DNA of 64,000 bases, taken from Streptomyces gobiensis (GTDB lineage Bacteria; Actinomycetota; Actinomycetes; Streptomycetales; Streptomycetaceae). The stretch lies in assembly GCF_021216675.1 (NCBI RefSeq), contig NZ_CP086120.1, positions 4,710,501 to 4,774,500 on the forward strand. The letters run 5' to 3'. The notes under the pieces were generated by a model. The model worked only from the letters and a program-made list of their open reading frames with translations. It was not told where the DNA came from and did no database searches. Positions 55,547 through 64,000 of the stretch are shown in pieces (positions within the stretch are counted from its first letter, which is position 1; the number at the start of each line of letters is the position of its first letter). Made by a program: the position numbers and the translations under genes.

Positions 55547-57676
55547 CTACTCCGGCACGCTGGCCACACCCGGGGCCAGGAACTTCTTGCCGGTGACCCG
55601 CTCGCTGACGCCCTCACGGTCCAGGTACGGCGTGATGCCGCCCAGGTGGAAGGGCCAGCCGGCGCCGGTGATGAGGCACAGGTCGATGTCCTGGGCCTCG
55701 GCCACCACACCCTCGCGGAGCATCAGGTCGATCTCCTCGGCGATGGCGTTCAGCGCCCGGTCACGGACCTGCTCCTCGGTAAGCGGGCTGTCGCCCACCT
55801 GGAAGAGCGCGGCGACCTCGGGGTCCAGCTCCGGCTTCCCGGAGTCATGGACGTACAGGTTGCGCTTGCCCGCCTCGACGATCCGGCCCAGGTTCTCGGA
55901 GACCGCGAAGCGGTCCGGGAAGGCGGCGTGCAGGGTGCCCGCGACATGGTGGGCGACCGCGGGGCCGACCAGTTCCAGCAGGACGATCGGCGACATCGGC
56001 AGGCCCAGCGGGGCCAGCGCCCGATCCGCGACCTCGACCGGGGTGCCCTCGTCGATGGAGCCCAGGACCTCACCCATGAAGCGGGTGAGGATCCGGTTCA
56101 CCACGAACGCCGGGGCGTCCTTGACCAGGACCGCGGTCTTCTTCAGCTTCTTGGCGACGGCGAAGGCCGTGGCCAGCGAGGCCTCATCGGTCTTCTCGGC
56201 CCGGACGATCTCCAGCAGCGGAAGGACCGCGACCGGGTTGAAGAAGTGGAAGCCCACCACGCGCTCGGGGTGCTTGAGCTTCGAGGCCATCTCCGTGATG
56301 GAGAGGGACGAGGTGTTGGTGGCCAGGATGGCGTGCTCGGGCACGACCGCCTCGACCTCGGCAAAGACCTTCTGCTTGACGCCCATCTCCTCGAAGACCG
56401 CTTCGATCACGAAGTCGGCGTCCGCGAAGGCGGTGGACTTGTCCAGGGAGCCGGTGACCAGCGCCTTGAGACGGTTGGCCTTGTCCTGGTTGACGCGGCC
56501 CTTGAGCAGCAGCATGTCGATCTGCTCATGGACATAGCCGACGCCCTTGTCCACCCGCTCCTGGTCGATGTCGGTCAGCACGACCGGCACCTCCAGGCGG
56601 CGGGCGAAGAGCAGCGCGAGCTGCGAGGCCATCAGGCCCGCGCCCACAACACCGACCTTGGTCACCGGGCGGGCCAGGCTCTTGTCGGGGGCACCGGCCG
56701 GACGCTTGGCGCGCTTCTGCACCAGGTTGAAGGCGTAGATGCCGCTGCGCAGCTCGTCGCCCATGATGAGGTCCGCGAGGGCCTGGTCCTCGGCGTCGAA
56801 GCCCTGGCGCAGATCGCCGTTCTTGGCCGCGGAGATGATGTCCAGCGCGCGGTAGGCGGCCGGGGCCGCGCCGTGCACCTTGCTGTCGGCGATCTCCTTG
56901 CCCTTGGCCACGGCCTGGTCCCAGGCCTCGCCGCGGTCGATCTCGGGACGTACGACGTCCAGCTCGCCGCGCAGCACGGACGCGGTCCACAGCAGGGACT
57001 GCTCCAGGAAGTCGGCGCCCTCGAAGAGGGCGTCGGCGATGCCCAGGTCGTAGACCTGGGGACCCTTGAGCTGCTTGTTCTGGTTGAGCGAGTTCTCGAT
57101 GATGACCGAGATCGCGCGCTCCGGGCCGATGAGGTTCGGCAGCAGGGCGCAGCCGCCCCAGCCGGGCACCAGGCCGAGGAAGACCTCGGGGAGCGAGAAG
57201 GCCGGGATGGCCTTGGAGACGGTGCGGTACGTGCAGTGCAGGCCGACCTCAACACCGCCGCCCATCGCCGCGCCGTTGTAGTACGCGAAGGTGGGGACGG
57301 CCAGCGAGGCCAGCCGCTTGAAGACGTCGTGGCCGCCCTTGCCGATGGCGAGCGCGTCCTCGTGCCGCTTCAGCAGCTCAACGCCCTTGAGGTCGGCGCC
57401 GACGGCGAAGATGAACGGCTTGCCGGTGATGCCGACACCGACGATCTCGTCCTTGGCCGCCTCGCCCTCGACCTGGTCGATCGCGGCGTTGAGGTTGGCC
57501 AGCGACTGCGGGCCGAAGGTGGTCGGCTTGGTGTGGTCGAAGCCGTTGTCCAGCGTGATGAGCGCGAATCGGCCTGCCCTGGCGGGGAGGTCGAGATGGC
57601 GTACATGCGCCTGGGTGACGACCTCGTCGGGGAAGAGCTCCGCGGCGCCCTTCAACAGCTCTGCGGTGCTGGTCAC
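55547..57676 (-). CDS. fadB: fatty-acid oxidation complex alpha subunit (enoyl-CoA hydratase/3-hydroxyacyl-CoA dehydrogenase)
   Basis: This 709-residue bifunctional beta-oxidation enzyme has an N-terminal crotonase domain (FAVGADLKGVELL; YYNGAAMGGGVEVGLHCTYR; the second Glu in FSLPEVFLGLVPGWGG is present). The dehydrogenase domain begins KVGVVGAGLMASQLALLFAR and has TNTSSLSITEMA and VGFHFFNPVAVLPLLEIV. GTG at 57676 has GGAGG upstream and overlaps the thiolase stop. Both hydratase glutamates are kept, in contrast to the island crotonases. It is a housekeeping gene of lipid degradation. Confidence 0.95.
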   Translation of the reverse strand: MTSTAELLKGAAELFPDEVVTQAHVRHLDLPARAGRFALITLDNGFDHTKPTTFGPQSLANLNAAIDQVEGEAAKDEIVGVGITGKPFIFAVGADLKGVELLKRHEDALAIGKGGHDVFKRLASLAVPTFAYYNGAAMGGGVEVGLHCTYRTVSKAIPAFSLPEVFLGLVPGWGGCALLPNLIGPERAISVIIENSLNQNKQLKGPQVYDLGIADALFEGADFLEQSLLWTASVLRGELDVVRPEIDRGEAWDQAVAKGKEIADSKVHGAAPAAYRALDIISAAKNGDLRQGFDAEDQALADLIMGDELRSGIYAFNLVQKRAKRPAGAPDKSLARPVTKVGVVGAGLMASQLALLFARRLEVPVVLTDIDQERVDKGVGYVHEQIDMLLLKGRVNQDKANRLKALVTGSLDKSTAFADADFVIEAVFEEMGVKQKVFAEVEAVVPEHAILATNTSSLSITEMASKLKHPERVVGFHFFNPVAVLPLLEIVRAEKTDEASLATAFAVAKKLKKTAVLVKDAPAFVVNRILTRFMGEVLGSIDEGTPVEVADRALAPLGLPMSPIVLLELVGPAVAHHVAGTLHAAFPDRFAVSENLGRIVEAGKRNLYVHDSGKPELDPEVAALFQVGDSPLTEEQVRDRALNAIAEEIDLMLREGVVAEAQDIDLCLITGAGWPFHLGGITPYLDREGVSERVTGKKFLAPGVASVPE

Positions 57677-58893
57677 TTGTTGCCTCCGTCGAAGTGCGGG
57701 TTCTCCCAGATCACAGTTCCGCCCATACCGAAGCCCACACACATGGTGGTCAGGCCGTAGCGGACATGCGGCTGCTCCTCGAACTGGCGGGCCAGCTGGG
57801 TCATCAGACGGACACCGGAGGAGGCCAGCGGGTGGCCGTAGGCGATCGCGCCGCCGTACTGGTTGACGCGGGGGTCGTCATCGGCGATGCCGTAGTGGTC
57901 GAGCAGGGCCAGTACCTGGACGGCGAAGGCCTCGTTGATCTCGAACAGCCCGATGTCACCGATGGCCAGCCCGGCCTTGGCGAGCGCCTTCTCGGTCGAG
58001 GGGACCGGGCCGATACCCATGACCTCGGGCTCGACACCCGCGAAGGCGTACGACACCAGGCGCATCTTGACCGGCAGGCCCAGTTCCTGGGCGGCATCCT
58101 CGGCGGCGATCAGCGAGGCGGTGGCGCCGTCGTTGAGCCCGGCGGCGTTGCCCGGGGTGACCCGGCCGTGCGCCCGGAAGGGGGTCTTGAGACCCGCGAG
58201 GCTCTCCAGGGTGGTACCCGGGCGCATCGGCTCATCGGCGGTGGCCAGGCCCCAGCCGGTCTCACCGCCCTCCGGGTTGGTGCGGCGGACAGAGATCGGC
58301 ACCAGGTCCGGCTGAATCTTGCCGTCCGCGTACGCCTTGGCGGCCTTCTCCTGGCTGCGCAGCGCGTACTCGTCGGCCCGTGCCTTGGTCAGCTGCGGGA
58401 AGCGGTCGTGCAGATTCTCCGCCGTCATGCCCATGAACATGGCGGACTCGTCGACCAGCTTCTCCGATACGAAGCGCGGGTTGGGGTCGACGCCCTCACC
58501 CATGGGGTGGCGCCCCATGTGCTCGACACCGCCCGCGACGACGACGTCGTACGCACCGAAGGCGACGGACCCGGCGGTGGTGGTCACGGCGGTCATCGCA
58601 CCCGCGCACATGCGGTCGATGGAGTAGCCGGGAACGGTCTGCGGCAGCCCGGCGAGAAGGCCCGCGGTGCGGCCGAGGGTCAGACCCTGGTCGCCGATCT
58701 GGGTGGTCGCGGCGATGGCGACCTCATCGATGCGCTCCGGCGGCAGGTCCGGGTTACGGCGCAGCAGCTCACGGATGCACTTGACGACCAGGTCGTCGGC
58801 GCGGGTCTCGTGGTAGATGCCCTTTGGGCCCGCCTTGCCGAACGGGGTGCGGACGCCGTCGACGAAGACGACGTCCCTAGCGGTACGAGGCAC
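57673..58893 (-). CDS. fadA: acetyl-CoA acyltransferase (3-ketoacyl-CoA thiolase)
   Basis: This 406-residue thiolase has the nucleophile in SIDRMCAGAMTAV, His motifs NEAFAVQ and GHPLASSG, and the second Cys in TMCVGFGMGG. It catalyses the last step of beta-oxidation and forms a complex with FadB, whose gene overlaps it. GTG at 58893 has GGAGGAG upstream; the frame extends further upstream without better starts. Confidence 0.95.
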   Translation of the reverse strand: MPRTARDVVFVDGVRTPFGKAGPKGIYHETRADDLVVKCIRELLRRNPDLPPERIDEVAIAATTQIGDQGLTLGRTAGLLAGLPQTVPGYSIDRMCAGAMTAVTTTAGSVAFGAYDVVVAGGVEHMGRHPMGEGVDPNPRFVSEKLVDESAMFMGMTAENLHDRFPQLTKARADEYALRSQEKAAKAYADGKIQPDLVPISVRRTNPEGGETGWGLATADEPMRPGTTLESLAGLKTPFRAHGRVTPGNAAGLNDGATASLIAAEDAAQELGLPVKMRLVSYAFAGVEPEVMGIGPVPSTEKALAKAGLAIGDIGLFEINEAFAVQVLALLDHYGIADDDPRVNQYGGAIAYGHPLASSGVRLMTQLARQFEEQPHVRYGLTTMCVGFGMGGTVIWENPHFDGGNK

Positions 58894-59504
58894 GTTGGCT
58901 CTCCTCCAGGGTGCGGTGGTACGCCGTGCGGCGCGCTTCCCGGCCTCCATGCTACTTGCCGGTAACCATGTGGCAAGACTCCACCCGCCGAGACCCATGC
59001 GGTCCACGTCACCTTTTTTGATGGCGGCCACCTTCCCTAACGGCGGCCTCGCATTGTTCGGCCCCAGGGGGCCTCACAAGCTTCGGCCTCCCCCTAGCCC
59101 TGGCGGGCTGGGAGGTGCCCCCACCGCCGGACTCCGTCCGTCGGTTGTGGGGGTTGGGCGCCGCTGTGGGGTGCGGGTGAGAAGTCCCCTAATCCCGCCC
59201 CTTCCCGAAATTGGGGCTCTGCCCCAACCCCCACAGTGTTGGGGCGGTCGTACGCCCCTCGGGGAGAGCCCCAGGATGATGGGGACACCTCCCAGCGGCT
59301 GGGAGAGGTGCGCCGGAACGGGTGTGTCTGCGCGTGTTCCTCCGTTATGCGCCTATTACTGACGGGGGGACGCGAGGTGGAGGTACCGCCCCCGCACGCC
59401 GCACATGGGTGATGAGCATGAAAGCGCCCTGCCGTATCAGCGGGGCCGCTGAGCTTGTCCGGGGGCGCGCGGCAGCAATGGCGCCCCACGTTGCCCGATC
59501 TTGC
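58894..59504. other. 611-base intergenic region with dispersed repeats
   Basis: No gene is supported. It contains one arm of a 24-bp inverted repeat (59060-59083), a module complementary to one near 50.16 kb (PuPy-rich CCGACGGACGGAGTCC), CCCGCCCCTTCCCGAAA at 59194-59210, and a hairpin CACCTCCCAGC/GGCTGGGAGAGGTG around 59284-59310. The thiolase promoter lies at its left end. Confidence 0.6.
59060..59083 (+). repeat. left arm of 24-bp inverted repeat flanking accessory segment
   Basis: These 24 bases are the exact reverse complement of 61654-61677. The two arms enclose 2.6 kb with four small accessory genes. Confidence 0.85.
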
Positions 59505-59792
59505 CTATCCCTGACTGTCGTCGCCCCGGTCGCCTGGGGTGTCGTCATTGGTGGGTAGTTCGAGCGCGACATAGGTGCCACGGTGCGGGATGGTGAACAC
59601 CCATCCCTCTTCGCGGAGGTACCGGACCGCACGGCGGACCGTATCTCTGGCGACTCCATAGCGCTGGATGAGCGTGACCTCAGAGGGGATCGCTCGACCG
59701 GGGCGCAGTGTCCCACGCTCAATGTCCGTAATGATCTCCGCCGCAATCTGACGGTACGGCGGGATATACGAGTCGTAATCGATCTCACCCAT
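59505..59792 (-). CDS. small GntR-family regulator
   Basis: This 95-residue protein is a bare GntR winged helix: PPYRQIAAEIITDIERGTLRPG, then IPSEVTLIQRYGVARDTVRRAVRYLREEGWV and IPHRGTYVA. No effector domain follows, only an acidic tail (NDDTPGDRGDD). Such short GntR proteins are typical of plasmid- and element-borne regulators. It is divergent from the two unknown genes at 59958-60964. Confidence 0.85.
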   Translation of the reverse strand: MGEIDYDSYIPPYRQIAAEIITDIERGTLRPGRAIPSEVTLIQRYGVARDTVRRAVRYLREEGWVFTIPHRGTYVALELPTNDDTPGDRGDDSQG

Positions 59793-59957
59793 GCATCGAC
59801 GGTAAGCATTCGAACACGAAGCCGCACGGGGGCAGACCTAGGTAGACGTGGGTATAGGAGTCAGATACCGTCAATGGCTCAACGGCCACAAAGAAACCCC
59901 GGCGGATGCGCGAACACCCCCGGGGCCATGGCCAACAACTGTGTAGGAGCTGCTGAC

Positions 59958-60350
59958 ATGACCAACCGTATCTTGCATACGGTCGAGCGGGCATTGAGCC
60001 CCGTACTGCTCGCCATCCTGGCGGTAGTGCTTCCGGCAAAGGGCAAACGGCGCTTTACCCCGCCCCCGGACATGGCCCGCCCGGAAGCCATGCCCCAGCG
60101 ACAGAGCGTGGCGCCCCTGCCCCGCCACAAGAGCCCGTACGCGAAAGACGCGGCGGCTGACGCGGCCGGAAAGGCGCCGCTCCTCACCTCCACCCCCGCA
60201 CGCCCCTACTGCCCCGCGTCCTTCTGGCAGGATGTCCCCGTCTCAGAACAAGCGATCCAGCGGGCACGCCGTTCCGCCCTCGTAGCCGCTTACTACTGGG
60301 GCATCGACCTCGACCGCCGCAACATCCACGCGATGGGCGGTGCACGATGA
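59958..60350 (+). CDS. hypothetical protein with N-terminal membrane segment
   Basis: This 130-residue product is not recognised. It has one hydrophobic segment near the start (ALSPVLLAILAVVLP), followed by a basic, Pro-rich stretch and a C-terminal helix (SEQAIQRARRSALVAAYYWGID). GGAG lies nine bases before the ATG. It overlaps the next gene by four bases, so the two are co-translated. Confidence 0.7.
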   Translation: MTNRILHTVERALSPVLLAILAVVLPAKGKRRFTPPPDMARPEAMPQRQSVAPLPRHKSPYAKDAAADAAGKAPLLTSTPARPYCPASFWQDVPVSEQAIQRARRSALVAAYYWGIDLDRRNIHAMGGAR

Positions 60351-60964
60351 CTGCCTCCCACTGCGGAGCCCGCCCCCCGGCATGTGCCGGAGCTGACGCC
60401 TGTGTGCTCCCCACCGGCCACGACGGCTGGCATCATCAAAATGCAGCCGGACATTCCTGGTTCGGCACGGAGGAACTGGCCGAAGCGCTCAGCGTCGACC
60501 TTGCTGCCCATGCTCTGCGGCGACTCTTCAGTACCCCGGACGAGCCGGAAGCCGAGCACGGAAAGACAAAAGACTCCGCGCCGACCAGAGCGACTGATTC
60601 CGACAGCGGCCACCTGGTCGCCCCCTGTTCCGCCCACCGGCCCGGACTGAGCTCCGGAACTTCGGCCGGTAGGTGCCGTGTTCCGTGCATCCTTGGTCAC
60701 GGCCACCAGGGCCTGCACCGGGACACGTACGGGCTCCGCTGGGTCGACCGCGACGCCCGGCTGACGGACGCCCTCGCCTCCGCCGCCCCCACCACCCGCG
60801 ACCCGTACCGCTCCCATGAGTGCCGGATCGGGACCCACCGGCAGTGCACGGAAGCGGAGCAACGCACAAGCGTCGTTGAGGGCGTGCTCTACGAACCGTG
60901 CCGCTGCCAGTGCCACTGGCACACCGCGCACACCACGCCCCGCAGTGAGGAGGGGACGCGATGA
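60347..60964 (+). CDS. hypothetical Cys/His-rich protein
   Basis: This 205-residue product is not recognised. It contains two spaced copies of a pattern C-x(n)-C-x-L-x2-GH-x-G-x-H-x(n)-G-x(2)-W (ACVLPTGHDGWHHQNAAGHSW and CILGHGHQGLHRDTYGLRW) and a C-terminal CRCQCHWH, so metal binding is likely. It overlaps the preceding gene (ATGA). Confidence 0.7.
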   Translation: MTASHCGARPPACAGADACVLPTGHDGWHHQNAAGHSWFGTEELAEALSVDLAAHALRRLFSTPDEPEAEHGKTKDSAPTRATDSDSGHLVAPCSAHRPGLSSGTSAGRCRVPCILGHGHQGLHRDTYGLRWVDRDARLTDALASAAPTTRDPYRSHECRIGTHRQCTEAEQRTSVVEGVLYEPCRCQCHWHTAHTTPRSEEGTR

Positions 60965-61008
60965 CGTGGCCGGGATGCGGCTGGACGCTCGCCAACCCGG
61001 CCGTGCGG

Positions 61009-61380
61009 TCAAGCACTGATCCAGTCCCGGGTGCACACGTTGTACGAGCCGTAGTCGACGCACATGCGCCACTTGCTGATGCCGGTCGCCTTGTAGTTCT
61101 TGCCGCAGCCGTCTTTTGATCCATTGGGGTCGTGCAGCGTGTAGCCGATACCGCCACGCACGTACTGTGCGAAGGGCCTCTGTCCGTCGGCGTTGGTGTC
61201 GCAGACCTTGATGGTGCGGTGTGTGGATGACACGCTGCCGTATCCGCAGGCCTCTGCGCTGAACCAGCCGCAGCCGGTGTACCAGTCGTAGTACGTGTAG
61301 TGGGCCTGGGCCGGGATGGCTCCGGCGAGAACGGTGGCTGCTGCAGCCGCGACGGTGAAGGCGATAGACCGTTTACGCAT
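61009..61380 (-). CDS. small secreted Cys-rich protein
   Basis: This 123-residue product has a clear Sec signal peptide (MRKRSIAFTVAAAAATVLAG, cleavage after AQA). The mature ~95 residues contain six Cys (GCGWF, EACGYG, KVCD, DGCGKN, RMCVD, NVCTRD) and many Tyr/Gly. Three disulphides are plausible. Function is unknown; small secreted proteins of this type in Streptomyces include inhibitors and toxins. ATG at 61380 has a G-rich ribosome site. Confidence 0.75.
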   Translation of the reverse strand: MRKRSIAFTVAAAAATVLAGAIPAQAHYTYYDWYTGCGWFSAEACGYGSVSSTHRTIKVCDTNADGQRPFAQYVRGGIGYTLHDPNGSKDGCGKNYKATGISKWRMCVDYGSYNVCTRDWISA

Positions 61381-61722
61381 GGCGTTTCCCCCTGACTGGA
61401 CGCTGTGGTGATGGGGAAAGTAGCGAGACTCTCGGGCGGAGGACACAATTCCGGCAAAGCGAACAGATGTCGTAGCCGCGGTGGCGCCCGATCAGCGGCC
61501 GCGACCCAGACCAACGTGAAGCGAACTCCCCTCGTCGTAAGGCCAGACGCGGGGTGCCGGTGCGGTAGGTGGCTGCGGAAGCCCCGTCCCCATGCCAAGA
61601 GGCAGCGTAGGGACGGGGCTGGCGGGCGTCAGTTGCCCTTGGGTGGGAGGGCAAAGCTTGTGAGGCCCCCTGGGGCCTGGGGGCACCACCCAGCGGTAGC
61701 TGGGGGAAACGCGAGGTCGCCG
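61381..61722. other. 342-base intergenic region with repeat modules
   Basis: It holds the promoter of the secreted-protein gene on the left. On the right lie the 24-bp inverted-repeat arm at 61654-61677 and the hairpin CCCAGC-GGTA-GCTGGG at 61689-61704, just after the RNase D stop; that hairpin probably serves as its terminator. Confidence 0.55.
61654..61677 (-). repeat. right arm of 24-bp inverted repeat flanking accessory segment
   Basis: Exact reverse complement of 59060-59083. Confidence 0.85.
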
Positions 61723-62994
61723 TCAAGAAGGTGTGGCGGCTGCGGTGAGGGCGGTGAGGAGGAGGGGGAGGGTCTGTTCGATTTGCCATTCGCGGGCGCC
61801 GTAGCCGCGCAGGGCCGTGGCGACGATGGTTTCCGAGGGGTCGGCCGGGGGTTCCCAGCACAGTCGGCGAACCGTGTCCGGGGCGATCAGGTTCTCCTGG
61901 GGCAGGCGCAGCTTCTCCGCGTGCGCGGTCACCGCGGCGCGGGCGGCGGCGAGCCGGGCGGCGGCGGCCGGGTCCTTGTCGGCCCAGGAACGTGGCGGTG
62001 GCGGGCCGTTCAGGGGCTGGCCGGGCTGCGGCAGCTCGGAGTCCGGCAGCGCCCGGGCCCGGTCCACCGCGGCCTGCCACTGTTCGAGCTGGCGGCGGCC
62101 CATCCGGTGGCCGTAGCCGGACAGCGCGGTGAGCGCGCGGACATCTCCCGGCAGGGCCAGCGCCGCCTCGACGATCGCGGCGTCCGTCAGCACCTTGCCC
62201 GGTGACACATCGCGCCGCTGGGCCACCTGGTCCCGGGTGGTCCACAGCTCCCGTACGACCGCCATCTGACGGCGGCGGCGTACCTTGTGCATGCCCGAGG
62301 TGCGGCGCCAGGGGTCCTTGCGCGGCGGGGGCGGGGGAGCGGCGGCGATCGCCGCGAACTCCTCGCGGGCCCAGTCCAGCTTGCCCTGCCGGTCCAGCTC
62401 CTCCTCCAGCGCGTCCCGCAGATCGACGAGCAGCTCGACATCGAGCGCGGCGTAGCGCAGCCACGGCTCGGGCAGCGGACGGGTGGACCAGTCGACCGCG
62501 GAGTGGCCCTTCTCCAGGGCGTAACCCAGGACGTTCTCCACCATGGGGCCGAGACCGACCCGGGGGAAGCCCGCCAGCCGTCCGGCGAGCTCGGTGTCGA
62601 AGAGGCGCCCCGGCACCATGCCTATCTCGCGCAGACAGGGCAGATCCTGGGTCGCGGCGTGCAGCACCCACTCGGTGCCGTCGAGCATGGCGCCCAACCC
62701 GGACAGGTCGGGGCAGCCGACCGGGTCGACGAGGGCGGTCCCCGCGCCCGCGCGGCGCAGCTGGACCAGATAAGCGCGCTGCCCGTAGCGGTAGCCGGAG
62801 GCACGCTCGGCATCGACGGCGACCGGCCCGGTCCCGGCGGCGAAGGCCGCCACGACCTCGGCGAGGGCGTCGCCGGTCGCGGTCACGGCAGGAATGCCCT
62901 CACGCGGCTCCAGCAGGGGGACCGGCGCCGGCCCGGGGTCCGGGGACGGGGCCTGAGCTGTGGTGCTTGCTGCGGTCTCTTGAGCGTCGGTCAC
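61723..62994 (-). CDS. rnd: ribonuclease D
   Basis: This 423-residue 3'-5' exoribonuclease has DEDDy catalytic motifs: VAVDAERASG (Exo I), ATQDLPCL (Exo II) and YAALDVELL (Exo III). One HRDC domain follows (SPGKVLTDAAIVEAALALPG), with a longer C-terminal region than in enterobacteria. It matures tRNAs and other small RNAs. The N-terminal 30 residues are low-complexity. Confidence 0.93.
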   Translation of the reverse strand: MTDAQETAASTTAQAPSPDPGPAPVPLLEPREGIPAVTATGDALAEVVAAFAAGTGPVAVDAERASGYRYGQRAYLVQLRRAGAGTALVDPVGCPDLSGLGAMLDGTEWVLHAATQDLPCLREIGMVPGRLFDTELAGRLAGFPRVGLGPMVENVLGYALEKGHSAVDWSTRPLPEPWLRYAALDVELLVDLRDALEEELDRQGKLDWAREEFAAIAAAPPPPPRKDPWRRTSGMHKVRRRRQMAVVRELWTTRDQVAQRRDVSPGKVLTDAAIVEAALALPGDVRALTALSGYGHRMGRRQLEQWQAAVDRARALPDSELPQPGQPLNGPPPPRSWADKDPAAAARLAAARAAVTAHAEKLRLPQENLIAPDTVRRLCWEPPADPSETIVATALRGYGAREWQIEQTLPLLLTALTAAATPS

Positions 62995-63079
62995 CAGTCA
63001 AGGGTATCTGTGTGCACGCAGTGCTGAGCGCCCGCGGACGGAACGTTACGTCGACGGGCGCGGCACTGCTGTAAAGCGG

Positions 63080-63742
63080 TCAGTGGATGATGCCGGTGCG
63101 CAGCGCGACCGCGACCATACCGGCACGGTCGCCGGTGCCCAGCTTGCGGGCGATCCGGGCGAGGTGGCTTTTGACGGTGAGGGCGGACAGCCCCATGGAG
63201 ACGCCGATGGCCTTGTTCGACTGACCTTCGGCCACCAGTCGCAGCACTTCGACCTCCCGGCCGGAGAGCTCACGGTGGCCGCCGGGGTGTCCGGGAGCGC
63301 CCGGCGGGCGGCGGTGCATTCGGGCCGCGGTGGCACCGATGGCGGCGCCGCCGTGGCGGGTGGGCATGGCGAGGTTGTTACGGGTGCCGGTGACGACATA
63401 GCCCTTGACGCCGCCGGCGAGGGCGTTGCGTACGGCGCCGATGTCATCGGCGGCGGAGAGCGCGAGGCCGTTCGGCCAGCCCGCCGCCCGGGTCTCGGAC
63501 AGCAGGGTGAGGCCGGAGCCGTCGGGAAGGTGGACATCGGCCACGCAGATGTCGCGTGGATTGCCAATTCGGGGGCGGGCCTCCGCGATCGACGACGCCT
63601 CGATCACGTCCCGTACACCGAGCGCCCACAGGTGGCGGGTCACGGTGGAACGGACTCGGGGGTCGGCAACGACGACCATGGCCGTCGGCTTGTTCGGGCG
63701 GTAGGCGACCAGGCTTGTGGGGTGCTCGAGGAGAACGGACAC
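63080..63742 (-). CDS. LuxR-family (NarL-type) response regulator
   Basis: This 220-residue protein has a receiver domain (MVVVADPRVRSTVTRHLW, phospho-Asp in CVADVHLPDGSG) and a LuxR HTH (LSGREVEVLRLVAEGQSNKAI, LTVKSHLARIARKLG). GTG at 63742 has AGGAGG about six bases upstream. No sensor kinase is visible next to it. Unlike the island's LuxR protein, the phosphoacceptor Asp is intact and no TTA codon was seen. Confidence 0.88.
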   Translation of the reverse strand: MSVLLEHPTSLVAYRPNKPTAMVVVADPRVRSTVTRHLWALGVRDVIEASSIAEARPRIGNPRDICVADVHLPDGSGLTLLSETRAAGWPNGLALSAADDIGAVRNALAGGVKGYVVTGTRNNLAMPTRHGGAAIGATAARMHRRPPGAPGHPGGHRELSGREVEVLRLVAEGQSNKAIGVSMGLSALTVKSHLARIARKLGTGDRAGMVAVALRTGIIH

Positions 63743-64000
63743 CGGGCCTCCTGGGGAGAGGAGAGGGGACGGCAGCCGACTGTCGGGGTAAGTCGGGAGG
63801 ACCCCTGTGGAAGGGTCACAAACTCTTTCGGCAGCAACCGGATGCCGCTTTAGAGGAAGATCACGAACGAGTGAGAATAAATTTCTCAATTCGGACATGA
63901 GGGCGAGTCTGGCTGAACAACTGCCCTGCTCAGAGCGGCTGTGGCCCTCGGCGCTGCGGCAGCGGTACGACCCCCGTGTCATCCCCGCTCTCCGGTGGCA
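63743..64000. other. region upstream of the response-regulator gene to right edge
   Basis: The frame of the response regulator stays open into this region but the ribosome site favours the later start. An AT-rich patch near 63870-63900 (AATAAATTTCTCAATTC) may hold its promoter. No other gene is supported. Confidence 0.4.

Noticed and set aside
55646..57760. 704-codon open frame on the plus strand opposite fadB
   Set aside because: Antisense shadow of fadB with low-complexity composition and no recognisable motif.

Overview
The window is chromosomal DNA from a Streptomyces or very close relative. GC content is very high with strong third-position GC bias, GTG/TTG starts are common, and genes are tightly packed with ATGA/GTGA overlaps. 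The core genes are recognisable Streptomyces loci: aconitase, the NgcEFG sugar importer, the ROK regulator Rok7B7, XylFGH, dxs, galE, the FadB/FadA pair and RNase D.

Layout. (1) 1-7.9 kb: the N-terminal part of a GAF/PAS signalling protein; acnA preceded by a double iron-box-like palindrome and a second perfect palindrome; ngcEFG preceded by a near-consensus DasR site. (2) 8.0-44.2 kb: a ~36-kb accessory CoA-chemistry island. It starts with a TetR regulator and ends with an AT-richer LuxR-type regulator. Inside are a 13-gene minus-strand operon (22.7 to 8.7 kb), a 4-gene plus-strand operon (23.0-27.8 kb), a lone alpha/beta hydrolase, and a 13-gene plus-strand operon (29.1-43.5 kb). (3) 44.8-49.5 kb: rok7B7 and xylFGH. 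(4) 49.5-50.4 kb: a repeat-rich intergenic block. (5) 50.4-58.9 kb: dxs, a membrane glycosyltransferase, an NYN-type protein, galE and fadBA. (6) 59.0-61.7 kb: a small accessory segment bounded by 24-bp inverted repeats (GntR regulator, two unknown proteins, a secreted Cys-rich protein). (7) 61.7-64 kb: RNase D and a LuxR-type response regulator.

In S. coelicolor ngcEFG, rok7B7 and xylFGH are adjacent (SCO6005-6011). Here the accessory island separates ngcG from rok7B7, so it looks like an insertion into a conserved carbon-uptake locus. The island encodes seven thiolase-superfamily proteins (an SCP-x type thiolase, an HMG-CoA-synthase-like protein lacking its catalytic residues, two KASIII-like, three KAS-like), a DUF35 OB-fold partner, two CaiC-like acyl-CoA ligases, two CocE-type hydrolases, two crotonases, a fused CoA-transferase, an alpha-methylacyl-CoA racemase, six SDR genes (one a double-domain fusion), a secreted lipase, a branched-chain-type ABC importer and an ABC exporter. 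No acyl carrier protein or acyltransferase gene is visible, so the chemistry is probably run on CoA thioesters. I infer uptake and hydrolysis of esterified, alpha-branched acids, CoA activation, and carbon-carbon bond making or breaking by partner thiolase-fold enzymes. Whether the net pathway is catabolic or biosynthetic cannot be settled from sequence. Six genes in the island carry the rare TTA codon, suggesting bldA (developmental) control. This island is the best candidate for an undescribed system.
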